From Bombardia bombarda (Eukaryota > Ascomycota > Sordariomycetes > Sordariales > Lasiosphaeriaceae): a stretch of 64,000 nt of DNA. Where the stretch lies: positions 582,501 to 646,500 of the forward strand of contig JAULSR010000007.1 in assembly GCA_030512295.1 (NCBI GenBank), given 5' to 3'. The notes below the pieces were generated by a model that saw only the letters and a list, made by a program, of their open reading frames with translations, had not been told where the DNA came from and did no database searches. Positions 12,591 to 24,781 of this stretch are shown in pieces (within the stretch, counting starts at the first letter, position 1; each line of letters opens with the position of its first letter). Both the position numbers and the translations under genes were made by a program.

Positions 12591-14035
12591 CGATGGTAGT
12601 AGGCTCTGCATCCCTCGTCTTCGCCATTTCATCTATTCCCAACCCATCCTCGACCCCTCCTTACCCCTTCAGCTTCGCTCCAGCTTTCGCAGCTGTGACG
12701 CGCGACCTGGAGATAATTGCCTTGTACGGAAGATGCACCTTTATCACACGCTATCTATGGAAACCTAGAACCTCAGCTACCATCTCGCACCTTCATCTGG
12801 TTACCTCGTGCATTCTGTCCTGGTGTTTTCAGTTTCAGATTCCGACCTGCTTCAGATTCTGTTATCGCTCGTCTCTTCTTTTTTGTCTTGATTGTTTCCT
12901 TTTTGGGAATATGCACCTAAGACATGTCCGCGGCTGCCACCCTGACATGCCCCTCTATTGTTGTTGAGGTCGAGACTCTCGACATGGATTCGGGTTGCCC
13001 AACTTAGTTGCGGCATGTCCCGTGTCGTCGAATCGGCGAGTTCGATGGCCGGCCGCCCCCCGATGGTTCCCGTTGACTCTCCGGAAAAGGCTTCCCCGTG
13101 CGGCGCGGATGCTTCATGCTCAGGCTCTGCCAAGACACAACGTTCCATTGGCCTGTTGTCGCGGCCCTGAAGCCGATACAGTACCGACATGGCTGCTGTC
13201 TGAGACAGAAGTTGGGCCATTTCGCTATCTTTGTGCGTCTCAAGAGCGCCTCGAGTGACGGCCAGGCAACGATTGACTCTGCTCTGAAGCGCATCATTAC
13301 TGTGCAGGCAAGTGAGCAGAGGTATTCGCAAGCTCTGATGGTGTTTTTCATGACGTCCACCCCCAGGCTCCAGGGCTGGGGCGCTAATTCTGCACGCTTG
13401 CAGAAAACGGTCCGAAGAGCTCTCAGGTGGCCGCGGCAGTATTCTAGGTTGTTGTGCTCAGCCTAGCTGCACTGCACATATCCGTATATACCGCATACCC
13501 GCTAAAATGTTGCTATCTAAGTCGCTCGTCGCTGTTGGTGCCAAGGTCCTACTCACAGCCTCAGCTCCAGTTGCTCCCCGTCTTGCTTGTGGGGTGACAC
13601 AAAGCCGGAAGAAGATGCGAGCTCCACGTCATTCCTCACCTTACGCCATTCGAAGACGTATACGCGCCCTTGTGTGCCACGATCGTGCGTTATCTTTCAG
13701 TTCAAACGGTTGGTGAATCGGGTGTCGGGTGTTGATCAATCCCGTCGTGGCTATTTCTCTCAAGACAATGTGTCTCTTGACTGTCGTCAGGACCGCCCGA
13801 GATGACTTGATGTAAGTAGGGCCTTTGTGATCATACACCCCTCGTCTTGGCAGCCCACACACACATCATCTTCAGCCCAGCTGCACGATGGCCGTTCGCC
13901 GCAGAAGCTTGCGAGCTTGCTGCAGGAACCGAGTCTCCGTCAAGACAGGTGTCACCATACCATCGAGATGCCTCATTTCCTCTTTCAAGAAGATAATACC
14001 TGGTCTTGCTTGACCCCACACACCGCCTAACTATC
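12591..14035. other. Possible decayed coding region, not resolvable
   Basis: Two overlapping minus-strand frames, 13331-12852 (159 codons) and 13360-13004 (118 codons), have more protein-like composition than the surrounding frames. Residues read from about 13315 to 13180 (HSNDALQSRVNRCLAV, then MAQLLSQTAAMSVLYRL) look amphipathic and weakly recall the C-terminal helical part of fungal zinc-cluster regulators. I see no zinc cluster, no convincing start and no exon chain, so this is at most a relic. Confidence 0.2.
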
Positions 14036-17000
14036 AGTTCTGTAGTTTTTTTAGATATGCATTTTTATCTGTTTCCAGAACCCCAATCGTTGTTCTTCCC
14101 TTCAATATTTCACTGGCAAGCGTTGGCAAGCGGGCTGACAGATCGACAGATCAGCCCTTCTGCCTGCTCAGTCATGTTACTGAGAGACCTAGTCTTAGGG
14201 AAGACGTGGAATCCATGTCTGGATAGCAGCCAGACTGGGGGAGATATGTCGCCTGCTGTCAAGTCTCTTCTTTACAGGCTCATGCCAAACACGGCATTCT
14301 GCTCGCCTTTCTGGTTCCCAAGACCCATTTTGTTACTCCCGTTGTGTCTACGTTCTGGCTTTCCCTGCTCAGAGCATCTAAGCAGACACTAGCCTTGCTA
14401 TTCCGAGAGTTGAAACCGCCAGTTGCCTGCAGGGGAAATGGACTGCCGTGCTTGCAAAATGTCCCCGCTCAAGTGAGCACACGCACATGACTGGATCTGT
14501 CTGTGATGTTCCCCCACCAACGCGCATTTCGTCTCTTATTACTTAAGATAACCTTACGAGAGATTTTTTGCTATGTCGAGTGGTAAACAAGGTAGGACTT
14601 ACTGGTCCGGGCATAGGTTAGACGCCCTACACATTACCTTGGCGCCAGGCTCTCCGACGGCGCCCTCGTTCCTCACCCCTAAACTGGGTCTCGTGAGAGT
14701 ATCGCGCAGTTTGAAGATACGATATCACTGTATATTCTTAGTTTGGTATCTGAGCCAAGTCTATCAGCTGGCCTTGGAGTGTGGTCTACAAGGGACTAAG
14801 ACGGGTAAGCTACTGCTCGGTATACCTGGAATCACACAGCACCAGTCTGATATGAGCATGGGCTACAGGGGCAGTACCGCAGACAGGTAATAACACTCTC
14901 TATTATCTGATAAACGGGCTTTAATACTTGCAGATCATAAAACAGTCTAGGAAAAAGAGAGACACTAAAAGAATGCGAGTTGCATTGCTTTGCCCCTTGA
15001 GATGTGAACAAATCCATTACACATCAAACGGACAAGCGACTCCCCGGCTGGGAGGACAAAGGTCCTAGCCCCCACAATCAAAGTCAAACCCCCATTGCAT
15101 TCATACCGCTCTTTTCAGAAGCGCGCTCGCCTCTACCTGACCCGGGGCGAATGGGGCGGGCCAAAAGCGTCGAGGAGGCAACGGCAGGCAGAAACCATAG
15201 GAAGATCCGCTCGGTCGGGATAACGCGCGTGCAAGCATCCAGGCTCGTCGGTGCTTTCATTTGAATCATTGCTTGCACAATACAGCGAGGTACTGGTTCC
15301 AAGCAAAAGGAAAACACATTACCCCTTCCCCTTTTTTTCTCCCATTGTCCCCTCTGTGGTGTAACCACTTGCTACTTCCGTGTAACCCATCAGATGCGTG
15401 GACAGAGGCAAGAATTGCAGACCTGCTCGACTAACCGACTACAACCTCGATTGATCAACTCATTCGCCGCTTCCCTACATCTCTCTTTCTAGACAGCAGC
15501 GAATCTTGAATCAAACCAAGACGGACGATGTGACGGGCGCGTGGGTACAGGGGCATTTTGAGGTGCGTATATGTCTCGCAGGTTGAAATGGCGTGATCAG
15601 CAGCCTATTTCTAGTTTCTGGAAAATGATATGACGTTCGAATCACTCTCTTCGCCATCAAGCCGTCACTTGGTGGTGGTACATGGCTGATCGAAAATCAA
15701 CCGTTTATTCCTAATACTGGACTATGGTATGAAAACGTAACACAGTTGTCCTGCTCTCCGTTTCTTCCAGTGAAATCTCCCGTATTTCAGTATACGATAT
15801 CAACTCTACAGTCCCAGCGCATTAGAATACAAACAGCAGTTTGAATTAGCTTCGATGACGGGGACGGGTGATCAATGATCTACAGCATCGCCACTCTCTA
15901 TGACTATGATCGCTTAACGCCCAGTTCATTTATTCATCAACCAGCACCATCGGCAAACTCACGGCACAGCGAAATCACCCTGTCTGTCTGCCTTGGTTGA
16001 AGCGCCCTTTCCTCTGAGTGGCTGTAGGGTACACGCGCGCACTACATGGCACATGTAGGGCTGCATACTTACTCACATCCAGGAAAGTCGCACAAGCCCC
16101 ATATAACTCATGGCTGGCCATGGTGAAGGGCCAAGATGCAAGAATAGAGTGGGGTTCCCTGACTAGATCAACACCACGGTCTTAGTACAAATTACTGGAG
16201 ATAAGGAAGTATGCAAGACTGGCCGTTTGAGCCACCGCCGGGGCATATCCCGCCGGCATATGAGGCAAATCTGTGGCACAATAAGCGAAGCCCCACGACC
16301 TGCCTACTTTGCTATAGCCCTCGGGTCCGTTCTCTCTTTCTTAAGATTCCGCACAGCCAATAGCCGACGGGTGTTTATTGCTCGTTGCCGGTGGCATCAT
16401 GCCGAAAACTTAGTCTGTCTATAAGTTAGGGAGGTAGGGTGGGGGATTTCCAAAGGGATGGTCCTTCTGTCAAGTTTCTGTTGCTCACACCCGTGGCGGC
16501 CCGTGTAATTGAATGGGCGGTAGCACAGACAGGACAGATACAGACATAATATGGTATTTTCTGACCACTCCATACACATGGCAGATTACACATCTGCGCA
16601 TACATGAAACTGAATATGTAAGTCGTCGCCACTATTCCCTCAGCGACAATTACTCATCACAACTTTTCACGTTGCACTGACCCAATTATCGCCATATCAC
16701 ATATCACAGAGCACAAAAACAACATCAAGTCAAGGCCGCCAGTACCTTCCACCCCATTCATACCCTCCCCGCCCCTTCTTCCCGCCTTTCTGTGCCCCTG
16801 ACCCCCGCTTAAGGTGGCTACGGGCGTTTTCCGCACCCCAACATGGAAGCCAGGACGGACCCATCTGGACTCGGCCAGACTCGCACACAGGCATCAAATT
16901 AAGGAGATGGTGTTGGCATCGGCCGAGCCGCCGCTCAAGGTTGAATGGGTTGAAGGCATGCGGACAAAATGAGAGACAAAATTAAAGGGCTCCGTGCATG

Positions 17001-19809
17001 TGCCCACCGTACCGTACGGATAGGGGCATATGGCGACCTCGCTCGCTGGCTGGCGCTCACGTGCGTCTGTGCCTCGTGAGAAGAGGTCGGTACATGCAGT
17101 ATCACACGGAGTGGTAGATGAGCTCTACGTTTGTCTTTGGTTTGTACAATTTGTAAGGACTTATGTGAAGTGGAGAGTATCGCACACCATTGTTGGGTTG
17201 ATTTATTGGTAACGATCTTGCGAATAGGGGTTCTGAATCGCACTTTGTTTTGTTTTTCTCCTTTTCTGTCTTGTTTCTCCTTTTTATTCTGAATAGATGT
17301 TTGTCCTTGGGCCAACTATCTTCGAGTACTCTATTAACTAGCCAGAACAAACATTATCAGTAGAAATCTTATTTCATTGCATGTACACAATAGAAACACA
17401 ACATCGGTGACTTGTGTAACTAGTAAGTAGGCGTATTACCCCAGACAGCATGTCGCCCGACCTGCCTGTGTGACGGCGTGAAACTCCCGAATAAGTGAGC
17501 AAAAAAGTAAGACAGACAGCTGCGGATTTCTTGCCATGTACTACCTTTGAAGGAAGTGCCTTGCATGTTAAGCCTCGTCTTTTCTTGATGCCAAATTCAA
17601 ACTTTTGTTCCCTGTCCTGCCCGACACTGTCCCACCTCGACAAGTACTGCTATAAACCATGCCATCGCCGGGGCTGTAACGTTTTTATCAGCCTAGGCTA
17701 ACCTCGGGCTCAGGCCCAGCATCGTTCTATGCTTTTATTTCCATCTCGAATTCTGCAAAGTCCGTATATACACAACCGTACACCGAGCCCCTGGGCAGTT
17801 TTCAGCAGTGGTGGACTATTCCAGAGCTTGGAAATCATATCCTGGTGCCTAGCTTGCTAGCCAGTCAGGTTGTAAGTTGAGGTATGTGTCACTTCAACTC
17901 CCTTGTAAGCTACTGCCTTGTAAACCTACTTCTAGTACATCACAGCGTCACTTCCTAAAAGTGTGTCGGAATATCAAGCTGGCATGGTCGATATTATTAG
18001 TGGGCTATATACGGCCACACCTTCCACCCAATACCGTGACGGCATGAGAGGATGAAGATGTTGGGTGGTATTCGGTCAAACAATTAAACATGGGTGCCTA
18101 GAGAGAAGAAATCAGTCAACCCCATGCCAACCTAATCATTCATTTGATTATCTGCAAGGCACTCTCCGTCTCTTCCCGGCTACATCCTGATTCAACCCAA
18201 ATAGGTAGGTGGTATTTTGAGAGTTTACATCCATAATTTGGCCATGTTAACAATGGAAAAGAGGTGGAATCTGGCATTGTTCTTGTTAACTGATAGTGTT
18301 TGGCTGATGCTGACCGTGTCAGCACTTCGGCGCTTCTACGAACCACCCCCTGGAATCTTGTGCCACTGTTAAGGCACCTGGGCAGTAACAGGTTTGATTA
18401 TCTGACGCCATTGTGTTACGACAGGGGAGGATGACGGAGCCTGGGTATACTCTGTATGTTCTGGGGTTCTGAACCAACGTACAAACCTGCAGTTCTTATA
18501 CGTTTCCAATACGGATCTGTGGCCTCTGACCCAACTTCACTTCAACACTCACTGTCAAATTTTATGAATTTCCTGTGAAACCCCTAGCACAAAGACGTTG
18601 TAAAACTCAAACCTTATCTTCTGGGCCAAAGACTTGAGTATTCCTCAAACTGAGCGAAAAAAGTTGATTTCGTTTCAGGGCTTCCAATTGTTCCCAGTGG
18701 ATGGGTTTTCAACCAATGACATCATCGACATTTTATTTCACACAGAGGGGATTCAGGGTCGGACGTAGGTAGTGTTGAGATTGATGCTCGATATACAAAC
18801 CAGATTTAACCAAGCATCGATATCACGCTCCAGAATCTTAGACTAGGGATTATCACTCTATCAACAAACTCCACCCGACGTAAACCGTTATTGTTGTGTT
18901 TCCACTCTTACACGTAATTGATGTTAATAATTCGACTGGACTTATGATAGAGGAGCACAGTGTTAATGACAGCCAGGAGACAGTCTGTCTGCCCCAAGCA
19001 TATCTGGACCGCATGGTGGTGTTCCCTTTATTAGACTTTCATGAATACTTTGATATCTATTATCAAAGTAGTGATAAATCAGATGAAGGACTGATCGCGA
19101 TTATTTACTTACTTCTGTAAACAATTATTTTCCCTATGACTGCTACAGTGCTGCGCATCACCCTTCGACACAAGTACTGCATGGAGTCTACTGAACACAC
19201 ATAATACATAAGTCAAATATAATATAATCAGCATCAGGGAAACTCTATTGGTATTTGATATATATTTGTATCGCTTAATTCAAACCATCAAGCCCCCTTA
19301 TACTCTAAGTAGGTACTGAAGATACCCTCTATCCTAGCGCCATGTGTTGAAAACACGCACTACAGGGTATAAATTCCGAACCCGGTCCGTCCCGTATTAT
19401 CTAAGAATCTAGATATCTTTCAAGTTCGCTTCCCGTCGCTGCCACTGTACTAGGGCCTGCGTACCTGTATCTGCCCATTTGAGTTGATCAATCATGAATA
19501 ATGCATTTATCGTCTTTCCCTTTCCCTTCTCTCATCCCCATACCTCTCTCCACGCTTACTTATTTCCGTAGATCGTTCATCGACACATCGTCGAGCACAC
19601 GCCGGTAATGTGGTGAGGTTGATGATGCGTTCACCGGTTATACATAGGTGAGGAAGTCAAGAGTACACAGCATGCCAGCCCGCACGACGACTACATGCTC
19701 ATGTATAAGGTAACGCGGCAAGATAAAGGGCGGGCATGCGGTAAGATATATGCCAGCGTGAGAAGTGTATCGCAGAAACAAACAAAAACAAGAACGTGAA
19801 GGGATGCTT
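14036..19809. other. Gene-poor stretch, partly A+T-rich
   Basis: No supported gene in nearly 6 kb. The frames are short and carry no motif. The segment 18550-19480 is distinctly A+T-rich; its 74-codon frame at 18896-19120 begins with GTG and resembles no family I recognise. I saw no transposase, reverse transcriptase or terminal repeat. The last few hundred bases before 19810 should hold the 3' UTR of the minus-strand C1-THF synthase. Confidence 0.5.
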
Positions 19810-22800
19810 CTAGAACAAACCGGCAATCTCTCCCGTCTCGGGGTCAACGTCCACGTTGAGGTAGCCCGGGGCGGTCGGCAGTCCAGGAATAGTCTGGATA
19901 TCGGCAGCCAGGGCATAAAGATAGCCAGCGCCGGCGGCCATACGCACGTCGCGGATGGGGACTGTGAAACCCGTCGGGGCACCCTTAAGCTCGGGGTCGT
20001 GGCTGAGGGAGTACTGCGTCTTGGCTATGCAAATTGGCAGGTTACCAAAGCCCTGGCGGGTATATGTATCAACCTTCTTCTGCGCGAGCTCGCTGAACTC
20101 GACCTCGGCGGCGCCATACATCTCGCGCGCAATCTTCTCGATGCGCTCTTGCACGGTGCCGTCGAGGCTATAGAGCAACTTGAAGTCCTTTGGCTTCTCA
20201 GTCGCGGCGATGACACCCTTGGCGAGGTCAATGGCACCCTTGCCGCCCTCGGCCCAGTGGTTGGCCAGGATAGCATCCTCGGCGCCTGCCTTGATGGCCT
20301 CCTCGCGGATAACTTCGATCTCAGCGGGGGTATCGGTGGAGAATTTGTTGATGGCCACAATGACAGGGACGCCATATGACTTGGCGTTCGCCACGTGCTT
20401 GGCCAGGTTGACACATCCCTTTCGGAGGATCTCGACGTTCTCCTCCTTGTAAACAGGGCTGAGGGGCGCACCGGGAGAGATTGGGGGACCGCCACCGTGC
20501 ACCTTGAGCGCACGGACAGTGGCAACGATGACAACCGCATCGGGCACCAGACCCGAGGTGCGGCACTTGATGTTGAAGAAACGTTCACCGCCCATGGTGA
20601 AGTCGAAACCGGCTTCGGTGACGACAAAGCCGGCCTTGGCCACATGGTCCTCGTCAGGTTCCGTGCCAGCGAGCTTCAACGCCATCTTGTCGGCAAGAAT
20701 GGAGCTGTTGCCAATGCTGATGTTTGCAAAGGGGCCGGCGTGGACAAAAACAGGGGTGCCTTCCAAACTCTGCATCAAGTTCGGCTTAATAGCATCCCTC
20801 ATCAAGGCGGTCAGAGCGCCACCCGCACCAATATCGTCGCAGGTCACCGTCTCACCACTCCGCGAGCTAGCGACAACCATCTTTCCGAGGCGTTCCCGCA
20901 TATCAGCCAGGCTAGTGCTGAGGGCAAGGATAGCCATACACTCGCTCGCCACAGAGATGTCGAAGCCTGTCTCGCGCTTATGACCCTTCTCCGTGGGCGC
21001 GTTTCCAATGACGATGCCGCGCAAGTGGCGGTCGTTGACGTCCAAGACGCGTTTCCAAGTGATGGTCTCTGGGTCGATGTCCAGGCGGGCAAAGCGACGG
21101 ATCTCATCCGGGCTAAGGTCGTCGGGATCTGTCTTGTCAATACCCACCTTCTTCAACCGGCGGAGGTTGATGGGGGAGAACTCCTTCTTTCCATTCTTGA
21201 CAGGAACCAAACGTCTATAGAGGGGAGCATCTTTCTGGGTGTCCTCGTGGAAGATACGTGTGTCGATAGCAGCCGCCAGAAGATTGTTGGCAGCAGAGAT
21301 GGCGTGGATATCACCCGTCAAGTGGAGGTTAAACTCGTCCATGGGAATAACCTGACTGTAGCCGCCACCAGCCGCTCCGCCTTTAATGCCAAAGGTTGGC
21401 CCTTGGCTAGGTTGCCGCACGTTGGCGAAAGTGACGCGGCCGAGATGGGCGCCCAGAGCCTGGGCGAGGCCCATCGTGGTTGTGGATTTGCCTTCGCCAA
21501 GGGGTGTCGGGGTGATACCCGTGACGACGACATAACGTCCATTACGGCGGTGGTCCAGGCGCTTGAGGAGGCTGAGGTCAACCTTGGCTTTATATGCACC
21601 GTATGGCTCCAACTCCGAGGTGGAAATGCCGACCTCGTTGGCGAGCCTGGTGATGGGTTTGGGCGCCTGCGCCCTGGAAATGGCAATATCGGAAGGGACT
21701 GGTTCCAAAAGCTTCAGGGGCAGAGCCACCGTACGACGTTGCTTCTGGGCGTCGAAGAAGAAGGTAGTGGCATCAACCACATTTTGAAGGAGCATGGCGA
21801 CGGTTAGGGGTCCGACGCCACCCGGAACAGGGGTTATAAAAGAGGCAACTTGCGAGGCCGACTCAAAGTCAACATCTCCAACCAGACGGAAGCCCGACTT
21901 CTTGGTGGAGTCAGGGATGTAGTTTGTGCCAACATCGATTACGACGACGCCTTTCTTGAGCGATTCGCCCTTGATAAAGTTTGGTTGGCCAATGGCGGCA
22001 ACGAGCACATCGGCATTGCTGAGGTGGCTCTCCAGGTCGGTGGTCTTGGAGTGGCAGACGGTCACGGTGGCATCGGCATTCTTGAGGAGATAGCTGACAG
22101 GGCTGCCAACGATATCGCTGCGGCCAACGACGACGGCATTCTTGCCCTTGAGGTCCACACCGGCCTCGGCGAGGAGGACCATGACGCCCTTGGGGGTACA
22201 GGGGATAAAGAAGGGGCGACCGCCCCGCTTGGCCAGTTCGCCGATGTTGGTGGTGCCGAAGCCGTCGACATCCTTCTCGCTGGTCACGACTGAGGTGACC
22301 GCATACTCGGAGACGTGCTTAGGAAGAGGCAGCTGGACGAGGATGCCATGGACAGACGGGTCGTTGTTGAGGAGGTGGACACGGGCGATCAGCTCGGCTT
22401 CGGTGGCGTCCTCGTCAAACTTGATCAGCTCGCAGTCGATACCGCACTACAGGTACAGAAAAGATGTCAGCGCTATCAGGTCCCTCGGTAACTAATTAGG
22501 GGGGGTTGTCTCATTTACCTCCTCGGCGGCCTTCAGCTTCATACGGACATAGGTAGCTGCAGGGCTCAGTCAGTGCCATTCGTGCCATTCGTGCCGCGCT
22601 GGGGCGCATTCTTCCCGCATTCTGCCCGCCTATGGCGTCCACGGCGTCGGTTTTGCCGCTATGGTCATGGCGGGGTAGCGGGGAGCGGGGAGTGGGTATT
22701 TGGAGATTAGGGCAGCTTGCTTACAAGAATCTGAACGATCGCCCACTGTCACACAATTCAACGTCAGCTATCTGGGTCTCTCGGTCCAGGACAAGGAACA

Positions 22801-23522
22801 AGGGTACCTTGGATGATCTTGAGTGAGGGCTGGTATCTCGGGTTGGTCTGTTTCTTCTCGGCGATTGCGGCGCGGAGGCCCTCGCGAATCTTCTTCGCGA
22901 TGGCCGTCCCATCGATCCGTGTGGCCGCCATGGCTGGAGCAGGGGAGGCCAAGGCCGAGCTCGAGAAAGCACTGGTGGTGGTGGTGTAAATGGTGCTCGC
23001 TGGTCGGTAGGGCGCAGTAACGGCGGGTGCTGGAGTGGGAGTGTGTCTATGTGCGTGCAAGTGGCTTGGGAGAATGCGGTGACTGGTACCGAAAAACCGA
23101 AGAGAGCCGGCAGAATAGTAGTATGAGGTTGTTGGGTGTGATGAGGTGATTAGAGCGGCAATGGATGTGGAATAACAGGGAGCCGGTAGGGTGCGGGTTC
23201 GGGTGGACCGCGGGGCGGCGGAGGGGACGAGGACGAGGGGGTGGGCGAAGGCAGGGTGGGCGGTGTGAGCCGAGGCAAGGTGCCGACCGTCGGTCGACTG
23301 TGATTGCGACTGGAGTGATCGTCCCAAGACGCCGCTCTCGGATTGAGCGTCAGATTTGTTGACGATGGACCGACACTGTTCTCCTTCCTTGGCCCGGTTT
23401 GTGGTTGGCAAGGTTGACAATGTCCCCAAGAGACGCTGAAGTCGTAGTTGCGACTGCTGTAGCTGCTGTAGCTGTAGTTGGCCAGTGGCCGGCACCTTCT
23501 GGACGAGGCTCGACAGGGCCAT
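19810..23522 (-). CDS. ADE3: Trifunctional C1-tetrahydrofolate synthase
   Basis: Interconverts one-carbon folates as methylene-THF dehydrogenase, methenyl-THF cyclohydrolase and formate-THF ligase, supplying purine and thymidylate synthesis. Exons on the minus strand: first exon ending at 22808, then 22745-22725, 22556-22519 and 22446-19810. The splices give the family sequence LKIIQVGDRSDSSTYVRMKL, which contains the YxxxK active-site lysine. VQLPLPKH and the NAD(P)-site glycines follow. The ligase half has the P-loop [14 protein letters not shown]. From the ATG at 22931 ([14 protein letters not shown]) the protein is 939 residues, the size of the cytosolic yeast enzyme. The frame stays open upstream to ATGs at 23531 and 23522, adding about 200 residues rich in Gln, Ser, Leu and Arg that could act as a mitochondrial leader, unless a 5' intron lies there. 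I extend the feature to 23522 for that reason. Yeast uses separate genes (ADE3, MIS1). Confidence 0.95.
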
Positions 23523-24781
23523 GGTATACATGGTCCACTCTTTGCAGTGCGATTGCACTCCGGTCCCGATTGCACCTTTCGCGTTTCCGCAAGCCCAAAG
23601 CTTTCTTTTCCCCAAAGTGTCGCACTCTCGCGACGCGAACGTGTTGATCAATGACTCGGACCAGACCTCCTACTCACGTAACCAACCAGCCCTGACACGG
23701 CGAGGCACAGCAGGCGACGTTGGAAATCGATATAACGAACGGGGCTCACAACTCATGGCGAGTCTTCAAGCTATGAGCCTTCATCAGGGGTCTCGAGTAA
23801 AATGAAGTGTTACCTAGAAGGGCGACTCGAAATGGCCAGGTTCTTCTGTTGCAATGACGGCAACAGCGGGGAATTTGGTGCTTGAGGTCGATGCCCGGCG
23901 TTCGTTCCTTCCCAAAGTTTCCAAACTGGGTCCTTGAATGCCCCCGTCGTCATCTTGATCAGACTCATCGCGCCTTCCCAGCCGCGGTAACCTGCAGGGG
24001 TGAATGGTTCCCACGCGCAGCGTAGCACGAATTTCAATCTTCACCCCAGCCTTTTACCGCACGGACCGAAATTCATATTTAAAGATACAATATGACTGTT
24101 GTGAGATGTGAGTCAGAGCCTTGAGATGATTCTAACATTTCTACTTCGGTTCCCTTAATCATATGTAGCATCGAAGTATCTAGAAGCGACGACATTCTGT
24201 ATAGAAGTTTGGGCATCTTCTTCCATCACCCATAATGCGCCGATACTATCCGTAACCAGTATGAATACCTGAGACTTGTAGAGTAAAGATTACATAATAT
24301 AGACAGTAGTGGGAGCGACGAAGTAAGGTAGCTCAGGTGGGTACTGTATCTGTACGCTCTTTCTTTCAGCCTCGTCAGCCACGTCGGTTGCAGTCTACCT
24401 GTAAAACAATGGCCTGTGCCTGAAAGGTAGGTGTAGGTAGGTACCTTGGTAGGTACTTTACGGGTACATGTAGGCTCCACCCTGTCACGCCCAGTTCGGA
24501 GGGGCAGACGCCAACGGATTCGCCCCGCGGTGACTGTCCCAATCGCAGCCTATCGCGCACAATCTGCGGAAAAATTACTGGAGAAATCCCAAGTCCAGCC
24601 GAACTCTGCCCATCGGAATATCATCAAAGAAAGGTCGAACCCCATTTCCGCGATAATAATTTTAGTCGACGACGACCACACGCGCCCCGACCCCCCTTCC
24701 CACCCCCATCTCGACGACTACGTATAAACCACATCCCCGCCAAAAAAAAATCCCAACCAGACAAATAATACCCCCCCGAAA
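23523..24781. other. Divergent intergenic region between C1-THF synthase and eIF3i
   Basis: The two genes are transcribed away from each other, so both promoters should lie here. It contains TAGG/ACCT runs at 24424-24455 and a CCAAT pentamer at 24539-24543, about 240 nt before the eIF3i start. The stretch 24057-24330 is A+T-rich. No further gene is visible. Confidence 0.6.
24424..24458. repeat. AGGT/TAGG microsatellite-like run
   Basis: Overlapping AAGGTAGG, GTAGGTAGGTACC and TTGGTAGGTACTT words make an imperfect tetranucleotide run upstream of eIF3i. It belongs to the same dispersed vocabulary seen elsewhere in the window. Confidence 0.6.

Noticed and set aside
15641..15655. GTTCGAATC resembling a tRNA B-box
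   Set aside because: No A-box at proper distance and no pairing acceptor stem around it.
18896..19120. 74-codon plus-strand frame in A+T-rich DNA
   Set aside because: Starts with GTG, has no match I recognise and no exon continuation.
20395..21807. 470-codon plus-strand open frame
   Set aside because: It is exactly antisense to the C1-THF synthase exon, has no recognisable domain, and follows from the G+C bias at third codon positions of the real gene.
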